Shown: positions 13,735 to 16,361 of the stretch, piece by piece
How the letters are laid out: every line of letters begins with the position of its first letter
How positions within the stretch are numbered: position 1 is the first letter of the stretch
Source of the DNA: JBEBXQ01 sp040391535
Lineage (GTDB): Bacteria; Bacteroidota; Bacteroidia; Cytophagales; Spirosomataceae
Reading direction: 5' to 3'
Assembly (NCBI GenBank): GCA_040391535.1
Contig: JBEBXQ010000112.1
Span: 1 to 16,361 of the forward strand
Length of the DNA: 16,361 nucleotides
Position numbers and translations under genes: made by a program
The notes under the pieces: generated by a model
What the model was told of the DNA's origin: nothing
What the model saw: only the letters and a program-made list of their open reading frames with translations
The model's database searches: none

Positions 13735-16361
13735 ATGAGAGAGGAACGGCAACATCATCCGCCCTCCTGGGCGAAGCGTTTTGTGGAGTGGTATTGTAAG
13801 CCCGATCTGGTGGAGGATCTTACCGGCGACCTCAATGAATATTTCGAGCGGAATATACGATCCGTCGGGCCCCGCCGTGCGAAGCTGATCTATATTATTG
13901 ATGCATTTAAATTTTTCAGAAGTTATACGGTACGAAAACCCACCTTTGCTCACCCTTTTATCAACCGGATCATGATCGGAAGCTATGTCAAAACATCGGG
14001 GCGTAACTTAACACGTAACAAGCTGTTATCGTTCATCAATATCGCAGGACTGGCCATCAGTATGTCCGTTGGCTTATTGTTGATTGCGTTTGTGCTGGAC
14101 CTGCATTCTTACGACAGGTTTCACAGAAATGGCGAGAGAGTTTATCGTATCACCAACGTACTTACTGAAAATCGTGAGCAAAGCGGAAAGTTTGCCACCA
14201 CATCCATCAAGACCGGAAAGCTTATTCGTGAGAAGGTAACCGGAGTGGAGGAAGTGGCTATTATGCGTAATGACTTTTCGGGAGATGCGAAGGTTGGGGA
14301 TCATATTCTTCCTGTCAAAGGCTTCTGGGCGGAGCCGTCGGTATTCAGAATCTTTACATTTCCGATGCTGGAGGGAAATCCCGAAACGGCATTACAGGAT
14401 CCTTATTCGATTGTTTTGACAGAAACAGCAGCGAAAAAGCTATTCGGTAATCAATCTGCGATGGGTAAGGCGATCAGATTTGATACACTCGATTACCAGG
14501 TGACCGGTATCATGAAAGACATTCCCTTCTTTTCGCACATCAGTTTCGAAGCGTTAGTGTCGCTGTCAACGGTCGGCCAGCTCAATAAAAGTAACAGCGA
14601 CTTCGGAAAATGGACGAACATGTCATCAAACTACGTGTATCTCCTGCTTCCGGAAAATGCCGACATGATTTCAATCCAGTCGCAGCTTGATGCGATTGCA
14701 AGAGAGGAAAATTTGGCTGAAGCTCAAGCTGAGATCCGGCTTGAGCTTCAGCCATTATATCAGATCGTGGTCGGGGAGAATCTCCGTCGTTCCGAGGGTG
14801 GGCCCGGTTTTGAGGGCCCCCACATACCACCGTTGGTGCTTTGGATACTTGGCGGACTGGCATTTGTGGTTATTTTGTCTGCATGTTTCAACTATACCAA
14901 TCTTTCGATGGCAAGGGCCATGCGCCGTTTTAAGGAAATAGGCCTTCGTAAAGCTATCGGTGCCGGAAAAAGTCAGGTGTGGCAGCAATTCCTGGTAGAG
15001 GCGATCATGATCTCTCTGGCAGCCCTGTTTCTTTCGTTCTTCCTCTTTCTCGTATTGCGGCCGCAGCTGATCAACCTGGCCCCCGAAATGCAACGCATGG
15101 TGAAACTCGAACTGACACCGGCTATGGTCATAGCCTTCATCTTCTTTTCGGTCACGGTAGGTGTTATTGCCGGTTTTATGCCTGCCATCTTCTTTTCGAA
15201 AGTCAGTGCGATCAACGCGCTCAGGAGTGCGTCGACAGTGAAAGTATTCGGGCATGTAACCCTCAGGCGTGCGCTGGTAGTAATTCAGTATACGCTCACA
15301 CTTATCTTTATAACCACCACCTCCATTGGTTATGTGCAATATAAAAACATACTTGCATTTGACCTGGGATTCAGCACGGAAAACATCCTGAACATTGATA
15401 TGCAGGGCAATAAACCTGATGCGCTTCTAAAGGAACTGGGTGAGATGCCGGAAGTAACTGCACTGTCACGGTCGTTAATCATCACCAGCGTCGGGAATGC
15501 CTGGGGTGGGTTTATGCAATACCAGGATCCGCGCGATTCTGTACTGGTGATGACCAACCACGTTGACGAAAACTACCTGGCGCTGCATGAATACAAACTT
15601 ATTGCCGGGGGAAATTTTATTACACGCCCCGCTACAACCGAAGCCGTTGCAGAAGTGATCGTGAACCAACAGGTACTGAAAAGATTTAACATCGGTAACA
15701 ACAATCCGGAGAATGCAATCGGGGAAGAGATCATATTCAGTAATGTACGGGGAGACAGACGCAGGATGACCATTGTCGGGGTAATCAAAGACTTTCACTA
15801 CGGTAAGGTCGACAACCTTATTGAGCCGGTAGCATTCATACCCTGGACACCTGGAGACAGGGCTGTTATTAATGCCAGAATACAAAGCAAGGATATGCTG
15901 GCGACCGTAGCCAGGATTGAGTCCGTATGGAAGGGGATTGATCGTGTTCATCCGTTTCAGGCTCAATTCTATAATGAATCAATAGAAGAAGCATATAGTG
16001 AGTTGTCCACCATGGTCAAGATCATTGGTTTCCTTTCATTCCTTGCCATTTCTATTGCATCGATGGGTTTGTTCGGGATGGTCGTATTCACCACCGAGAC
16101 AAGGCTCCGGGAGATCAGCATAAGAAAGGTGATGGGAGCCAGCTACGGAAACCTTATCTACCTGCTGAGCCGCGGTTTTCTATGGCTGTTATCGATATCG
16201 GCACTCATTGCGTTGCCGGTTACTTACCTGTTTTTTGAAAACGTTGTGCTCACGAATTTCCCCTATCATACGCCTGTACAAATCACCGAGCTGTTTGCGG
16301 GCCTGCTGGCAGTATTGCTGATCGCATTCATAATGATCGGCTCGCAGACGATGAAGGCAGT
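13735..16361 (+). CDS. FtsX/MacB-like ABC permease with N-terminal permease prefix domain, 3' end cut by window edge
   Basis: Large permease of the MacB/FtsX-like type, 875 codons to the window edge. Residues about 4-66 are a soluble prefix (PPSWAKRFVEWYCKPDLVEDLTGDL, then VGPRRAK) seen in permeases paired with PadR regulators. Then helix 1 (97-125), a large periplasmic domain (about 126-360), helices from 367 with the EIGLRKAIGAG coupling motif (401-411) facing an ATPase, and a second copy of the same plan: a helix near 510, a second periplasmic domain, and the final helix bundle from 763 with EISIRKVMGAS. Thus it is a tandem-duplicated permease that could work without a second permease gene. 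No ATPase gene is in the window; partner ATPase must be elsewhere. Likely role is export or lipoprotein/peptide extrusion and stress response, not provable here. Start ATG follows the PadR TAG by one base. Confidence 0.92.
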   Translation, partial: MREERQHHPPSWAKRFVEWYCKPDLVEDLTGDLNEYFERNIRSVGPRRAKLIYIIDAFKFFRSYTVRKPTFAHPFINRIMIGSYVKTSGRNLTRNKLLSFINIAGLAISMSVGLLLIAFVLDLHSYDRFHRNGERVYRITNVLTENREQSGKFATTSIKTGKLIREKVTGVEEVAIMRNDFSGDAKVGDHILPVKGFWAEPSVFRIFTFPMLEGNPETALQDPYSIVLTETAAKKLFGNQSAMGKAIRFDTLDYQVTGIMKDIPFFSHISFEALVSLSTVGQLNKSNSDFGKWTNMSSNYVYLLLPENADMISIQSQLDAIAREENLAEAQAEIRLELQPLYQIVVGENLRRSEGGPGFEGPHIPPLVLWILGGLAFVVILSACFNYTNLSMARAMRRFKEIGLRKAIGAGKSQVWQQFLVEAIMISLAALFLSFFLFLVLRPQLINLAPEMQRMVKLELTPAMVIAFIFFSVTVGVIAGFMPAIFFSKVSAINALRSASTVKVFGHVTLRRALVVIQYTLTLIFITTTSIGYVQYKNILAFDLGFSTENILNIDMQGNKPDALLKELGEMPEVTALSRSLIITSVGNAWGGFMQYQDPRDSVLVMTNHVDENYLALHEYKLIAGGNFITRPATTEAVAEVIVNQQVLKRFNIGNNNPENAIGEEIIFSNVRGDRRRMTIVGVIKDFHYGKVDNLIEPVAFIPWTPGDRAVINARIQSKDMLATVARIESVWKGIDRVHPFQAQFYNESIEEAYSELSTMVKIIGFLSFLAISIASMGLFGMVVFTTETRLREISIRKVMGASYGNLIYLLSRGFLWLLSISALIALPVTYLFFENVVLTNFPYHTPVQITELFAGLLAVLLIAFIMIGSQTMKA

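Noticed and set aside
14755..15339. 194-residue minus-strand open frame
   Set aside because: Antisense to the permease; its His/Arg/Lys-rich composition is what antisense reading of membrane-helix codons gives.

Overview
The window looks like a chromosomal segment of a Bacteroidota bacterium, probably from the Cytophagales/Chitinophagales/Sphingobacteriales range; the genus cannot be fixed from this sequence. The reasons are SusCD-era style lipoprotein enzymes, near-absence of Shine-Dalgarno sequences, one candidate promoter of the Bacteroidota type (TTTG, 17-base spacer, TAnnTTTG), and PadR plus prefix-domain FtsX-like permease pairs, which are typical of this phylum. No rRNA, tRNA, CRISPR array, integrase or insertion sequence was seen.

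Layout, left to right. (1) Bases 1-1009, minus strand: 5' part of a membrane O-acyltransferase (acyltransferase 3/OafA type), cut by the left edge. (2) Bases 1210-4158, minus strand: a two-gene carbohydrate unit, a sugar-porter MFS transporter followed with no gap by a GH32 fructan/sucrose hydrolase lipoprotein. (3) Bases 4484-10239, minus strand: a complete tripartite RND efflux operon in the order adaptor lipoprotein, AcrB-like pump, NodT-type outer-membrane factor, closed by a clear intrinsic terminator at 4402-4430. (4) Bases 10381-10791, minus strand: a small exported protein of unknown function whose 3' end appears frameshifted; the open frame runs through a strong terminator, and a one-base change would end it just before that hairpin. 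(5) Bases 10792-11712: a 0.9-kb AT-rich stretch with no convincing gene. (6) Bases 11713-13068, plus strand: an exported alditol-oxidase-like covalent flavoprotein. (7) Bases 13401-16361, plus strand: a PadR-family repressor and an FtsX/MacB-like permease with an N-terminal prefix domain, cut by the right edge.

How it works together: the MFS/GH32 pair would release fructose at the cell surface or in the periplasm and import it. The RND operon is a self-contained drug/solvent efflux pump with no regulator gene beside it, but with an inverted repeat upstream. The PadR gene has an 8+8 inverted repeat just ahead of its start, consistent with autoregulation of the permease operon. Nothing here is a clearly new system; the best leads are the frameshifted secreted protein, the several unassigned inverted repeats, the exported alditol oxidase, and the Asp-Asn replacement in the pump's proton-relay pair.
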